A DNA stretch of 54,113 bases from Symplocastrum torsivum CPER-KK1 (GCA_019358875.1 JAHHIF010000055.1:1-54113), one strand, 5' to 3'. Positions 33,818-43,460 are shown, counted from the first letter of the stretch. The notes: generated by a model from the letters alone, not told the origin. Numbers and translations: made by a program.

Positions 33818-33971
33818 TTTTACCAGATAGAAGTGGCTTTCATCAGCAGACAGAAGTAAGTACTAAAGCGAATGTTACAGAAGTTTCCTACCCTATCCAT
33901 CCTCTCTAGAAGTGAACTAGTGCAAAATCCCCAATAATCTTCCCTTGAAAAGCGAAAGCTTACAAGAAAAC

Positions 33972-33996
33972 AACAGCCGATGAGGAGTCGGCTGTT
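33972..33996 (-). terminator. Intrinsic terminator after histidine kinase
   Basis: AACAGCCGA and TCGGCTGTT form a perfect 9-bp stem around 7 bases. On the minus strand GTTTTCTT follows. It ends the kinase transcript before the response regulator gene. Confidence 0.7.
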
Positions 33997-34109
33997 ATCG
34001 ATGTATTAGGCATGATCTAGCTAACACTCTCACTTTGAAACACAGATATGGCAGCTTATTGTCATTTGCATGAAGCTTCTGTGTTGCCTAATCGAATTAA
34101 GAGCTGTAA

Positions 34110-35219
34110 TTACAGTTGTTTTGACTGATGGTGTAGAGGTAATGTGAATCCGAACAAAGCACCGCCTGGTGAGCGATTGTTGCCCCAGACAGTACCACCG
34201 TGGGCTTCAATAATCTGTCGCGTCAAGTATAGCCCCAGCCCAGACCCCATCGACTGGCGATCGCTATCTCCTTGGTAAAACCGCTCAAACAAGCGAGGAA
34301 GTTCATCGGGTGCCATCCCCCGTCCATTATCGAGAATTTTCACAACCTGATAGGCGGCATCAGACTCAAAGAAAATCTCCACGTTGCCACCACGAGAGCA
34401 ATTATTAATTGCATTCGTCAACAAGTTGGTAAAGACTCGCAAGAGTTGTAGCGCATCTCCAGTTACGCATAGGAAGCGGTCAAAGTCGAGTTCTGCATAA
34501 CTCAGACTAATATTCACCTGCCGCTTTGAGGCTAAACCTGATACTGTAGCGATCGCCTCTTCGGCTAGATCGACCAGCTTAACAGGAGCGAGTTTTAACC
34601 TTAATCCCTCTGTATCGTTACGATAGACATCCAATAGCGTCTCGATTAACCCAAGTGAGTTCTCATGACTCCGAGTGATTGCTGCCAAAACTTTTTGCTG
34701 TGCGGCTGTTACTGCACCATATTTTTCCTGCTGCAACGATTTCAATGTCTCAATCGCTCCGAGGAGTGGTGTTTTCAGATCGTGGGTTAACGTTGACACG
34801 AAATCCTCTCGCGCACTAGCTAACTGCTTTTGTGCCTGTAGCTTCGTCTTGTGTCGGGTGATCGCTTCTTCATGACGTAAAATGCGATCGCTTAGCCAAC
34901 CTGTGACTACGAGGGCAAGCGCCATAAGCAGGCGATTTATGACTGTCGTTGAGTTGAGCCACTCTGGCTTAGGGAAAAATACATTCAGAAGAGTTAAGCC
35001 GATTGCCATCACCGTGACTTGAATTGTTACCGAACGACTCAGGCGTGAAGAAGCCAACAAAATTGGTGCGGTATACAGGAACCCCAAGGCATAAGGTGGT
35101 GGTGTGAAGAAATCTAATGTGGCAATAATTGCGAATAACCCGGCAATGAGACAGCGCGTATGGAAGTGCTGCTCCTGAGACCAACGTGTTTTTAAAATTG
35201 CCATTAATCGGCGTAGCAT
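34110..35219 (-). CDS. Membrane sensor histidine kinase
   Basis: 369 aa. Three or four membrane segments lie in the first 110 residues with little outside the membrane, so it may sense membrane state. H146 is in the dimerisation box (VSTLTHDLKTPLLG). The ATPase domain has LLTNAINNCSRGG (N box), DNGRGMAPDELP (G1), FERFYQGDSDRQSMGSGLGL (F and G2). It is encoded in the same direction as the response regulator 33128-33817, which may be its partner. Its start lies 75 bp from a 46-bp palindrome. Confidence 0.92.
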   Translation of the reverse strand: MLRRLMAILKTRWSQEQHFHTRCLIAGLFAIIATLDFFTPPPYALGFLYTAPILLASSRLSRSVTIQVTVMAIGLTLLNVFFPKPEWLNSTTVINRLLMALALVVTGWLSDRILRHEEAITRHKTKLQAQKQLASAREDFVSTLTHDLKTPLLGAIETLKSLQQEKYGAVTAAQQKVLAAITRSHENSLGLIETLLDVYRNDTEGLRLKLAPVKLVDLAEEAIATVSGLASKRQVNISLSYAELDFDRFLCVTGDALQLLRVFTNLLTNAINNCSRGGNVEIFFESDAAYQVVKILDNGRGMAPDELPRLFERFYQGDSDRQSMGSGLGLYLTRQIIEAHGGTVWGNNRSPGGALFGFTLPLHHQSKQL

Positions 35220-35293
35220 TTCAAGCTACTGTAATTTACACTACTCGATACACAATAGAAGTAGATAAGATTCTATCTTAAGCAATGAATTAG

Positions 35294-35339
35294 TGTTTAT
35301 CTACTATTTATATCAAGAGATATAAATAGTAGATAAACA
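35294..35339. repeat. Perfect 46-bp palindrome (21-bp arms)
   Basis: Arms 35294-35314 and 35319-35339 are exact inverses (TGTTTATCTACTATTTATAT plus C) around AAGA. There is no T run after it, so it is not a usual terminator. Read minus, it contains TATATCTCTTGATA, a loose version of the shared promoter element, 75 bp upstream of the kinase start. It could be a cruciform or a double operator. Confidence 0.75.
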
Positions 35340-35391
35340 GGCTGACTTCCGAGTTTATAACAAATGCATATTTAGACATTCAAAAAAACCA

Positions 35392-35417
35392 TAAACTGGA
35401 AACTATATCTTGATAAC
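35392..35417 (+). promoter_or_regulatory. Shared cargo promoter element, copy d
   Basis: TAAACTGGAAAC followed by TATATCTTGATAAC. TAAACT lies 16 bp past TTGATA. The next intact gene start is 448 bp on (35865), but a small broken lipoprotein frame at 35591 is closer, at the usual distance. Confidence 0.55.
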
Positions 35418-35590
35418 TATAATAAATTCGCTAAACTAAGTTTGTCTGATGAAGAAATAACTTACTTGTAGCTCTCTTCAGACTTAGATTGCTTGAAATA
35501 ATATCCAAAGCAGAAGATTTTGATTTCATAAGCGCCATTCACATTTTTTAGATAAATAAGTCATACGGTAGAGGCAAATTAAATTAAAAA

Positions 35591-35721
35591 ATGAGAGAAC
35601 TTAAGGGAGATAGAAAAGGCAAAAAAAACTAATTTGTTTAGTAGCAGTTGCTTCCTTTATAGCCTTAGTAGCCAGTTGTGATGCTGCTATAAGGATGAGA
35701 AAGAAGAGATCTTGGGTATAG
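35591..35721 (+). pseudogene. Small lipoprotein frame interrupted at an A8 tract
   Basis: From ATG 35591 the frame gives MRELKGDRKGKK and stops at 35630. Adding one A to the A8 tract (35621-35628) would continue as KLICLVAVASFIALVASC, an ideal lipoprotein signal with lipobox Cys, then a basic end RMRKKRSWV. It may be a decayed gene, a slippage-controlled gene or a read error. The remainder of the gap 35220-35864 has the palindrome and promoter copy d. Confidence 0.4.
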
Positions 35722-35864
35722 TTCTCAAATCCTTAGGTTTGTAGCAACGCCAGTGTGACATCGAATTCCCTGATGCTTGCTGTACGTCAGGTAGAAAAAC
35801 TAAGCAAGCACAGCTTGATTCAAGAAAAGATTGTTGAAAAGAAAATGATTTTTAGGAGGTATAT

Positions 35865-36533
35865 ATGAATAAATACCAGCAGATAGGTTTTAACGCTGGA
35901 TTAGTGAGAAGAATGCTTGGTTTTGGTAGCTTAATGATTGGTCTACCAGCAATTCCTCTAGCGGCATCGGCAGTACCTGTTTCTACTCTTGATAAGGTTA
36001 ATCCCTGCCCTGGAATTTACTACGAAGAACCTTTCAATAGTAGAAATATAGTCCCCCAGGGATGTACACAAAATGCGGCTACACAGCATGTTCAAACAGG
36101 TGTGGTTTCTGAAAGACCAGTTATGAGGGATCAGGGAGTTTTCACTGAACCATTGACGCCCGCGCCGCCGCCAACAAGTGTTACTCAGCCGCCTCTACCA
36201 GAGGAGCGTAGCGAACCAATTGCCGCAATCATGCCAATGAATGGTCTGGTCAGCGTAAAACTGAAAAATAACACCAACGCTCCCATCTCCTATGAAGCAG
36301 TCGGACATACTGAAGGTCGATTTTTAGCAGGTGGAGAAGAAATAGTTCTGCAAGGTTTACCAACTCCTGTAACTGTCACCATGGTTCGTCAGGATGAAGG
36401 GCTACTGGATGTAGTTCCAATTTCTACCTCTGAGGCAGGAATGCTAGAGGTTTTATTGGATGAAGCAATGAATTTAGACGATAACCAGGGCGTACTAAGA
36501 ATTCAAAGAGATGGTCAAGTCTTTTTGAACTAG
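35865..36533 (+). CDS. Secreted hypothetical protein
   Basis: 222 aa with a strong ribosome-binding site (AGGAGG, 8 bases upstream). A signal peptide ends near residue 36 (LAASAVP). Two Cys (CPGIYYEE, GCTQNA) could pair. A Pro-rich linker (APPPTSVTQPPLP) leads to a compact beta domain from about 125 (GLVSVKLKNNTNAPISYEAV, RFLAGGEEIVLQGLPTPVTV). No family was recognised. Location and signal suggest a periplasmic or cell-surface role. Confidence 0.8.
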   Translation: MNKYQQIGFNAGLVRRMLGFGSLMIGLPAIPLAASAVPVSTLDKVNPCPGIYYEEPFNSRNIVPQGCTQNAATQHVQTGVVSERPVMRDQGVFTEPLTPAPPPTSVTQPPLPEERSEPIAAIMPMNGLVSVKLKNNTNAPISYEAVGHTEGRFLAGGEEIVLQGLPTPVTVTMVRQDEGLLDVVPISTSEAGMLEVLLDEAMNLDDNQGVLRIQRDGQVFLN

Positions 36534-36701
36534 CGCAAGTACAGTTTGCACAGATGCCTAGTGACGTTGAGATAGTGGCATCCACATCGCCTTGCAGTAG
36601 AAGGGAAACAACTACCAACAATTGGATAAGGAAACCTTCGACCTCATTTCTGGCATAACTGCCAGGGCATGACCAGTAATAATTTTAAGGAGATTCTTTC
36701 A

Positions 36702-37577
36702 ATGAACGATAGATTTAGTAAAGTTCGGGTTGCCAGCTACGCAGGTGTCCAGCCGGACGATTCCGCGCAAATGTCATGGCATACTAAGGGTGCTGCGATC
36801 TGCGCTTCGCCGCAGCGCTTCGCTATCGCTTTAGCATTCTTTGCACTGCTTCTTCCGGCTTGCAGCACCAATGATCCAAACGCTGGTGGTCCTACCGCTC
36901 AGACTAACGTTGAAACAGAGGAAGTTGCTGAGGAGACGAACGAACTCCTTGGGAAGAGCGTGACAGTAAGAAGCGAAGTTGAAGAAAAAGTTGGAGCCAA
37001 TTCCTTCACTATCGGTGATGACAAGCTTTTTGGCACTGAAAAAGTTCTCGTTATTAATGCTTCAGGAGAGCCTACTGTCCTTCCTGAAGATATAAAGCTT
37101 CAAGTAACAGGCGAAGTTCAAAAGCTTGTCGTTGCTGATATCGAGAGAGAATACAGTTTGGACTTGGAGCCAGAGCTAGAGGTAGAGTACAAAGACAGAC
37201 CTGTGATTGTTGCCCAGTCCATTGCTCTAGCACCTGAACCCGGTGAAGTCACCAAAAACCCCAGCGCCTTCTACAACAAGACCATTGCCGTGAGGGCTGA
37301 AGTCGAAGACATCATTGGTCCAAGTTCGTTTACCCTTGATGAGGATAAGCTAACTAGCACCCAAGATTTACTGGTCTTGAATACAGCCCCTGGTCAAACC
37401 ATCAACGATGGTCAGGAGGTTGTCGTAACGGGTGTACTCCGACCCTTTGTGGTCACCGACATTGAGAGGGACTACGATTTAAACTGGGATTTGACTCTGC
37501 AAAGAAAGCTAGAGGCAGAATACAGCCAAAAGCCTGCACTCGTTGCTAAATCCATATTCCCAGCCGCAGACGATTAA
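36702..37577 (+). CDS. Lipoprotein with two OB-like repeats
   Basis: 291 aa from the ATG at 36702 behind AAGGAG. An unusually long N-region precedes the membrane segment and lipobox (FALLLPAC). Two homologous repeats of about 100 residues follow, beginning LLGKSVTVRSEVEEKVGANS and FYNKTIAVRAEVEDIIGPSS; each ends with an IERxY-DL motif and RPVIVAQSI or KPALVAKSI. The fold is probably a beta barrel. The N-region DNA (about 36795-36830, CGCTTCGCCGCAGCGCTTCG) looks like an inserted dispersed repeat read through in frame, which would explain its odd length. Confidence 0.8.
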   Translation: MNDRFSKVRVASYAGVQPDDSAQMSWHTKGAAICASPQRFAIALAFFALLLPACSTNDPNAGGPTAQTNVETEEVAEETNELLGKSVTVRSEVEEKVGANSFTIGDDKLFGTEKVLVINASGEPTVLPEDIKLQVTGEVQKLVVADIEREYSLDLEPELEVEYKDRPVIVAQSIALAPEPGEVTKNPSAFYNKTIAVRAEVEDIIGPSSFTLDEDKLTSTQDLLVLNTAPGQTINDGQEVVVTGVLRPFVVTDIERDYDLNWDLTLQRKLEAEYSQKPALVAKSIFPAADD

Positions 37578-37716
37578 GTTGTTTGATTAGGTAATAAGGG
37601 GGGAGCAAATTGCTTTCCTCTTTTACGGACTTAATTTTAGCTGCCTTGCGGCTGTTTAACTATCCTGGTACCCAAGCTTACATTAATGTGCAAACTATTC
37701 AATTGGAGCAGATGCT

Positions 37717-38076
37717 ATGGATACTTTTGAACTTTTGAAGCTTTATGCAGCAGGAGAGCGAGATTTTCCAGAAACGAAACTGAGCAACGCAAACTTGGTT
37801 GGAGAAAATCTCAGTGGGATAAATTTAAGTCGCTCCATCCTTTGGTCAACAGACTTGACTAATACCATCCTTAAAAGGGCAAATCTAAGGCTGACATCCT
37901 TAGCTTGGTCAGATTTAAGTGGGGCAAATCTGAGCGGGGCAAACTTAAGCGGAGCAGACTTGAGTGGAGCCAACCTGCGTGGAGCAGACCTGCGTGGAGC
38001 AGATTTAAGTGGAACAATACTGATTCAGGTAAATCTATCTGGGGCAATAATGCCCGATGGGATAACCCAAAATTAG
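37717..38076 (+). CDS. Pentapeptide-repeat protein
   Basis: 119 aa. From about residue 22 nearly every fifth position is Leu or Ile in A(N/D)LSG-type units (LSGANLSGANLSGADLSGAN), giving roughly 18 units and a right-handed quadrilateral beta helix. No signal peptide is present, so it is cytosolic. GGAGC lies upstream of the ATG. Pentapeptide proteins often act as DNA mimics or scaffolds; the sequence does not decide. It is followed by a terminator-like hairpin. Confidence 0.9.
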   Translation: MDTFELLKLYAAGERDFPETKLSNANLVGENLSGINLSRSILWSTDLTNTILKRANLRLTSLAWSDLSGANLSGANLSGADLSGANLRGADLRGADLSGTILIQVNLSGAIMPDGITQN

Positions 38077-38105
38077 ACTTAACTGAGTGCGAGAAAATTA
38101 CCTCC

Positions 38106-38136
38106 TCCCCCGCTAACCTTATTAGCTAAGGTCGGG
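38106..38136 (+). terminator. Hairpin after pentapeptide gene
   Basis: CCCCG and ACCTTA pair with TAAGGT and CGGGG (mismatched in the middle), 30 bp past the pentapeptide stop, followed by a T-rich stretch. Confidence 0.45.
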
Positions 38137-38228
38137 GATTCTAATATTACTTTTAAGATTTCCTGTGGCATTGGAAGCTTTGTTAACAAAGCACTTCAAC
38201 AGGTTCGCATTCAAACGGAGCTAAAGTT

Positions 38229-39308
38229 GTGAGTCTAGGGAAATTGATTGGCTTGCTAGCCTTTGCCATTTCTCTTTATATTTTGTGGCAAATCCGGCAA
38301 GTCCTTTTGCTGGTCTTTGCTGCCGTAGTTTTTGCTGTCGTCTTGAACCGAGTTGTGCGACGGCTTCGGCGATCGGGTGCTAAACGAGGCATCGCGATCG
38401 CACTAACAGTTGTTACTTTACTGGTAATTTTAGTTGGTCTATTCGCATTAATTGGACCGTCTTTTATTGAGCAATCGCAACAACTAATCAGCCTTGCACC
38501 GACGTTTTTAGAGCAGTTGCGTAACCGATTAAACTCCTTGCAAACCCAAATTCCAGAGCAACTGTTAAATGTCCGTAACCTTGGTAATTTCATTCCCAGG
38601 CTTCAACCGTTGGTCACTCAGTTATTGGGTAATGTCTATACCTGGTTTTCCGACTTGCTGGGAATCCTACTCAACTTATTATTGGTTATAGTTCTGACGC
38701 TCATGCTACTCGTGAATCCCGCGCCATATCGACGAGGCTTAGTACTACTATTTCCTGCCTTTTATCGTCGGCGTGTTTATGAGATTCTCTCTGAGTGTGA
38801 AGCTAATCTAGTTGGCTGGATGAGTGCCACTCTTATTGATATGGCAGCTATTGCTTTTGTGAGCTTTATTGGTCTGTCAATTTTGGGAGTGCCACTACCG
38901 TTAGCGAATGCGCTCTTGGCAGGATTATTGGAGTTTGTCCCTAATATTGGACCCGTTTTGAGTGTATTTCCACCAATTGCGGTTGCCCTAATTGTTGCTC
39001 CCTGGAAAGCCCTGGCTGTACTGATTTTGTACATTCTGATTCAGCAGTTTGAGGCTTATCTTCTAGTGCCCTTCGTTATGAAGCAACATGTGTCTTTGCT
39101 GCCAGCCGTCACTTTGTTATCTGTGGTAATTTTTGGCACTTTTTTTGGCTTTTTAGGAATATTTCTTTCCGTGCCGTTAGTGATTGTCTCCAAAATTTGG
39201 CTAAAAGAAGTTTTGATTAAAGATATACTCAACACTTGGCACAAAGATAAAAAAGATAATTCTCTAAAAAATTCACCAACCCTTAATAGCAGAATGCGTA
39301 GTTCATAG
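38229..39308 (+). CDS. AI-2E family transporter (PerM-like)
   Basis: 359 aa with a GTG start at 38229 behind GGAG. Seven or eight membrane helices. The family core is clear: a pair of N-terminal helices, a soluble amphipathic region (about 70-130, LISLAPTFLEQLRNRLNSLQ), then GVPLPLANALLAGLLEFVPNIGPVLS and a final helix pair ending FLGIFLSVPLVIVSKI. The family covers quorum-signal exporters and Na+/H+ antiporters, so the substrate is not known. Confidence 0.92.
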   Translation: MSLGKLIGLLAFAISLYILWQIRQVLLLVFAAVVFAVVLNRVVRRLRRSGAKRGIAIALTVVTLLVILVGLFALIGPSFIEQSQQLISLAPTFLEQLRNRLNSLQTQIPEQLLNVRNLGNFIPRLQPLVTQLLGNVYTWFSDLLGILLNLLLVIVLTLMLLVNPAPYRRGLVLLFPAFYRRRVYEILSECEANLVGWMSATLIDMAAIAFVSFIGLSILGVPLPLANALLAGLLEFVPNIGPVLSVFPPIAVALIVAPWKALAVLILYILIQQFEAYLLVPFVMKQHVSLLPAVTLLSVVIFGTFFGFLGIFLSVPLVIVSKIWLKEVLIKDILNTWHKDKKDNSLKNSPTLNSRMRSS

Positions 39309-39461
39309 TTTTTGCATTCACCATTATTAATATTACTGAACAGTTCAGGTGATTTTTGAAGGGTGAAGATAGCTCCACTTCACAAGTTTATCGACAACAC
39401 AACTACAACGAGGATATTTCTAACTAATTGGAGGTTAGATACTCTGTCTTAAACAGAACGC

Positions 39462-40352
39462 ATGAAAGGCTGGAATTCAGCAATTAAGAATGCTAAGAAC
39501 TACTTAGAACCGATAGCGAATCTTGCAATTGCTAACCCTTGGGCAGAACGACTCTTTCGATTCGGCTATGCAGCTAAGGGAGTAGTCTACGCGATTGTCG
39601 GATGGCTAGCAGCTTCTGCCGCATTGGGTCCAGGCGGCAGAACGACTGGCACGCGGGGCGCTCTCCGCTCTCTGGTAAACCAACCATTTGGGCGAATCTT
39701 GCTCGGCTTCGTTGCAATTGGCTTATCAGGATATGTACTCTGGCGGCTTGTCCAGGCAATTATGGACACGGAGAATCAAGGCACAGACGCAAAGGCGATT
39801 ATTGTGCGTCTCAGTTATGCAGGAAATGGCTTGATTTACGGTGGGCTAGCGGTAACTGCCGTGAAGATCATCTTCGGTGAAGTAGAGATTGATAATGGCT
39901 ATGGCTCTATAGATTGGACAGCGCTATTGCTAGCTCAACCCTTGGGCCAGTGGTTAGTTGGAACAGTAGGGGCGATCGTAATTGGGCTAGGTTTCTACGA
40001 GTTCTATCAAGCCTATACTGCAAAATTCTGTCGAAAGTTCAATCTCAACGAGATGAGCGACACCGAAAAAACTTGGGCAACACGCATTGGCAGATTTGGT
40101 CTAGCTGCACGGGGGATTGTTTATAGCATTATTGGCTTCTTCTTAATTCAAGCGGCACGACTGTCTAAGTCTAACCAAGTCAGAGGATTAGAAGGAGCGT
40201 TAGATTTACTGGAACAACAACCCTATGGTCGCTGGCTATTGGGAATTGTGGCGCTTGGTCTGATTTCTTATGGTGTCTACTATATAGTTCAGTCGCGGTA
40301 TCGACGGATTCATAGTACTGCCTGTCGTGCAAGGACAATCCAAAAGAGTTGA
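39462..40352 (+). CDS. DUF1206 membrane protein
   Basis: 296 aa. Three internal repeats, each of two membrane helices, begin with the same signature: RFGYAAKGVVYAIVGWLA, RLSYAGNGLIYGGLAV and RFGLAARGIVYSIIGFFL. Each repeat contains QPFGRILLG, QPLGQWLVG or QPYGRWLLG. This triple repeat is the hallmark of DUF1206. The function is unknown. It lies 150 bp after the AI-2E gene. Confidence 0.92.
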   Translation: MKGWNSAIKNAKNYLEPIANLAIANPWAERLFRFGYAAKGVVYAIVGWLAASAALGPGGRTTGTRGALRSLVNQPFGRILLGFVAIGLSGYVLWRLVQAIMDTENQGTDAKAIIVRLSYAGNGLIYGGLAVTAVKIIFGEVEIDNGYGSIDWTALLLAQPLGQWLVGTVGAIVIGLGFYEFYQAYTAKFCRKFNLNEMSDTEKTWATRIGRFGLAARGIVYSIIGFFLIQAARLSKSNQVRGLEGALDLLEQQPYGRWLLGIVALGLISYGVYYIVQSRYRRIHSTACRARTIQKS

Positions 40353-40437
40353 CTCTCAGGGCTTCTCGCTTTTTCGGAGTATTTCTGCTACTTGCACATA
40401 TCTCAGCTTGAACTGAATGAAGGAGAAGACTGGCTAG

Positions 40438-41796
40438 TGGTACTTAAACGAAAATAGAGAATAAAAACGATATAATTCCTGCATGGCAAGCATTTTACGT
40501 TAATGATTTACTCATGAAAGAGACAACTCCTGCCGCCATGCCCCCAAGATCGATAGATGGTGTAAACGCTTTGATGATATTTGGACACATCAAGCCCAAA
40601 AACGGGAGTTTAGGCACTATATCGGGGGATTATTAGGAGAAAGTCAACGAGAAAACCTGTCTCAAATGGCGGATAACGCAGTAGGAGTGACTTACCACCG
40701 ATTACACCATTTTTTGACAGAAGCACCCTGGTCAGTCCAAGAGGTTAATGAGCGCCGCCTGGTTGTGATGAATCAGTGCTCTCAAACCCGAATCAGTAGA
40801 GGATTCACGTTAATTGTGGATGACTCAGGGCATAGAAAAAGTGGCAATTTCACGGCAGGAGTGGGACGGCAGTACATCGGAGAAATCGGGAAGACCGATA
40901 ACGGGATAGTGATGGTAACAACACATCTATATGATGGTAAAAAAAGCCTGCCGTTAGATATAGAGTTATATCAACACTCTAATTCTTTACCTCAGGGGAA
41001 AGCAGATATTGAGTTCAAGAAAAAGCCAGAGCTAGCTTTAGAATTAATTGACCGAAGCTTGATGAGAGGATATCGACCCGGTATCCTGCTAATTGATGCT
41101 GGCTATGGAAATAACACAACGTTTCTGCTGTCACTGGAAAAAAGGAAATTGAAGTATCTAGGGGGATTAGCCAAAAACCGCAAAGTGATAATTGAAACCG
41201 AAGCAAATAAACTGCAAGAGATTCGTTTAGATAAATTAGCCCAGTCATTGCAGAGTGAAGCTTTTACCCCTGTCCAACTCAATTTAGATAAACCGAAAAC
41301 TGTTTGGGTGGCAACTGTTGAAGTTGAACTATCACAGCTTGAAGGAACGAGAACAATTGCTATCGTCATGAATGCCTCAACCTTCCAAGAAGCCAGTGAT
41401 ATTGACTATTTTATTACCAACGTTGACTCATCCATTGCCACAGATGAGTGGATAGTAACCACTTATGGTCAAAGGAATTGGGTGGAAGTTTTTTATCGAG
41501 AAGCCAAGGGATGGCTAGGGCTTAAAGAATATCAAGTTAGAGATTCTCGTAGTCTACTCAGACATTTTATTCTTGTGTTTTGTGCCTATACATTTATTTT
41601 ATGGCATACCTTAACTGGAGGATTAAGAAGGCGTTGGGCGAACAAACCCTTAAACACCTTTACTGATGCCTTAGAGGCATTTCGGACAGCGATGTCTTTC
41701 CGCGCAAGTGGAGTGGCTGACCCTTAATCGTGACGTGTTTGCTGCTTATAAAGCCAGTTTGGGTTTTATTTGGACTTAATTTTTGTTTAAGTCCCG
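40438..41796 (+). mobile_element. IS701-type insertion sequence
   Basis: The target repeat CTAG occurs at 40434-40437 and 41797-41800. Inside, imperfect inverted ends share ACTTAAAC (left 40442-40449, right 41784-41791 in reverse complement). Length is 1,359 bp, typical of IS701, which duplicates 4 bp at such targets. The single transposase frame is broken near both ends, so it is not autonomous. Confidence 0.8.
40514..41779 (+). pseudogene. IS701-family DDE transposase, frameshifted
   Basis: The main open frame, 40666-41727 (353 aa), has catalytic motifs LIVDDSG (D), ILLIDAGYG (D) and FYREAKGWLGLKEY (E). It lacks its true start. From the ATG at 40514 MKETTPAAMPP reads in one frame, then the next frame carries DRWCKRFDDIWTHQAQKRE into the main frame, so one indel lies near 40545. 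At the end another indel near 41700 takes the frame off EWLTLNRDVFAAYKASLGFI, whose stop is at 41777-41779. Two frameshifts make it very probably inactive. Confidence 0.85.
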
Positions 41797-41814
41797 CTAG
41801 TACCGCTTCGCGGA

Positions 41815-41852
41815 AGTCAAAAGTCAAAGTCAAAAGTCAAAAGACTTATATT
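41815..41852. repeat. Short AAGTCAAA tandem repeat
   Basis: AAGTCAAA or AAAGTCAAA units occur four times in a row, next to the palindrome CCGCTTCGCGG. Such strings are common in cyanobacterial intergenic DNA. The rest of 41797-42326 is AT-rich promoter DNA for pstS. Confidence 0.5.
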
Positions 41853-42144
41853 GAAATCGTTCCAGCGGTTTTGAACGGTAGCTTTATTTCCGCAGTGATC
41901 TACTAGTTTAAATCTTTAATAATTAGTGGAAAATAAAGTATTAGTTATTAATATTAGATTAAGCTAGGTTTAAGTGATGGTAAAATATGAATAGTTGGCT
42001 TTCTTAGAAATTAATTAGGCAAATTATCTCCCTAACCTGGCTAAGAGATTAGTGTTTAGGTAAGCTCTATTTATAATTTAGAAACTAGGCAAATCTACTA
42101 AACAAAAATATTAGCAAAACTAAACTTTACAAATAAATCATTTG

Positions 42145-42170
42145 TAAACTTAGAACTATATCTTGATTTA
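42145..42170 (+). promoter_or_regulatory. Shared cargo promoter element, copy e (pst)
   Basis: TAAACTTAGAAC followed by TATATCTTGATTTA, 157 bp before pstS. TAAATA lies 16 bp past TTGATT. Several CTAAAC/GTTTAG boxes stand within 110 bp upstream. A possible pair of weak Pho-box-like repeats, AGATTAAG and AGGTTTAAG, is at 41956-41974. Confidence 0.55.
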
Positions 42171-42213
42171 TATTAGAAACCCGCTAAATATTTAGATATC
42201 AAGTCAAGTTATA

Positions 42214-42237
42214 GAGCTGCTGTAAATAATGCAGCTC
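42214..42237 (+). promoter_or_regulatory. Hairpin in pst leader
   Basis: GAGCTGC (42214-42220) pairs with GCAGCTC (42231-42237) around 10 bases. It sits between the promoter element and pstS, in the leader RNA. Confidence 0.4.
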
Positions 42238-42326
42238 ATCTCGTTTACAAATTAAATCTTTAATAGAAATAACGAGAGGATAACAGGACTTGAATTTGCA
42301 TAGAAAAAAGTTTCAGGCTCCAAACC

Positions 42327-43460
42327 ATGTTTCTGTATTCCCATCTATTTAATTCAAGTCGTATACTCACCTCAATTTCTGTCGTTGCTCTGTCAGCTGG
42401 TTTAGTAGCTTGCGGTCAACAGGAAGCTTCATCCCCTAATGCTGATGGAGGGAAACTCGCTCTTAATGAAAATGTATCACTAGTGGGCGCGGGTGCATCC
42501 TTTCCCACACCGCTATATCAGCGTTGGTTTCAAGAAATCAATCAGGACTATCCCAATCTACGGATCAACTATCAGTCAGTTGGAAGTGGTGCTGGTGTTG
42601 AGCAATTCACGACTGGCACTGTAGACTTTGGAGCCAGCGATGTTGCGATGACGGATGAAGAGATTCAGAAGGTAGAAAGGGGTGTTCTCTTGCTGCCAAT
42701 GGCAGCGGGTAGCATTGTACTAACTTATAATCTTCCCAATGTCGAAAGTGGCTTGAAGCTACCACGAGAAGTTTATACAGGTATACTCCAGGGCCAAATC
42801 AAAAGTTGGAATAATCCCGCGATCGCGCAGGCTAATCCAGGAGTCCAACTGCCAAACCAACCCATCACCGTAGTACATCGTTCTGATGGAAGTGGTACCA
42901 CGGGAGTCTTTACAAAACATCTCAGTGCTATCAGCCCAGAGTGGAAAAATCAGGTTGGAGAAGGCAAGACTGTAGACTGGCCAACTGGTGTAGGCGCGAA
43001 GGGGAATGAAGGTGTCACCGCCCAAGTCAAACAAACTCCAGGGGCAATTGGTTATGTCGAATACGGCTACGCCAAGCAAAATAATCTACCAGTTGCTGCG
43101 TTGGAAAATCAATCGGGAAACTTTATTGTACCGTCCGAAGAATCAGCATCCAAAACCCTTGAAGCAGTGGAACTACCTGCAAACTTCCGTGCCTTCATTT
43201 CCGATCCAAAAGGGGAAGAATCCTACCCAATCGTCACCTACACTTGGCTTCTCGCTTATGAGAACTACCCTGATGCGTCGAAAGCAAAGTCAATGGAAGC
43301 CATGATTGAATATGGTTTAACTGAAGGTCAGCGGTATAGTGCAGAGCTTGGGTATGTTCCTCTACCTCCAAGTGTTGTTGAAAAAGTTGCTGCTGCTGCC
43401 GACAAACTCAGCCCAGATTACAACATCACAGTCGATAAAGCTGCCGCTAGCAAATTATAG
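42327..43460 (+). CDS. pstS: Phosphate-binding lipoprotein PstS
   Basis: 377 aa. A lipoprotein signal (LSAGLVAC, Cys at 29) is followed by the phosphate-binding fold: VGAGASFPTPLYQRWFQEIN, YQSVGSGAGVEQFTTGTVDF, DFGASDVAMTDEEI and VVHRSDGSGTTGVFTKHL, whose Ser, Asp, Gly and Thr backbone ligands hold phosphate. It captures phosphate in the periplasm and delivers it to PstCA. No strong ribosome-binding site precedes the ATG. It is the first gene of pstSCAB, with no phoU or pho regulator on the plasmid. Confidence 0.97.
   Translation: MFLYSHLFNSSRILTSISVVALSAGLVACGQQEASSPNADGGKLALNENVSLVGAGASFPTPLYQRWFQEINQDYPNLRINYQSVGSGAGVEQFTTGTVDFGASDVAMTDEEIQKVERGVLLLPMAAGSIVLTYNLPNVESGLKLPREVYTGILQGQIKSWNNPAIAQANPGVQLPNQPITVVHRSDGSGTTGVFTKHLSAISPEWKNQVGEGKTVDWPTGVGAKGNEGVTAQVKQTPGAIGYVEYGYAKQNNLPVAALENQSGNFIVPSEESASKTLEAVELPANFRAFISDPKGEESYPIVTYTWLLAYENYPDASKAKSMEAMIEYGLTEGQRYSAELGYVPLPPSVVEKVAAAADKLSPDYNITVDKAAASKL

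Noticed and set aside
41956..41974. Pho-box candidate before pstS
   Set aside because: Only two imperfect repeats with irregular spacing; not enough to call a SphR site.
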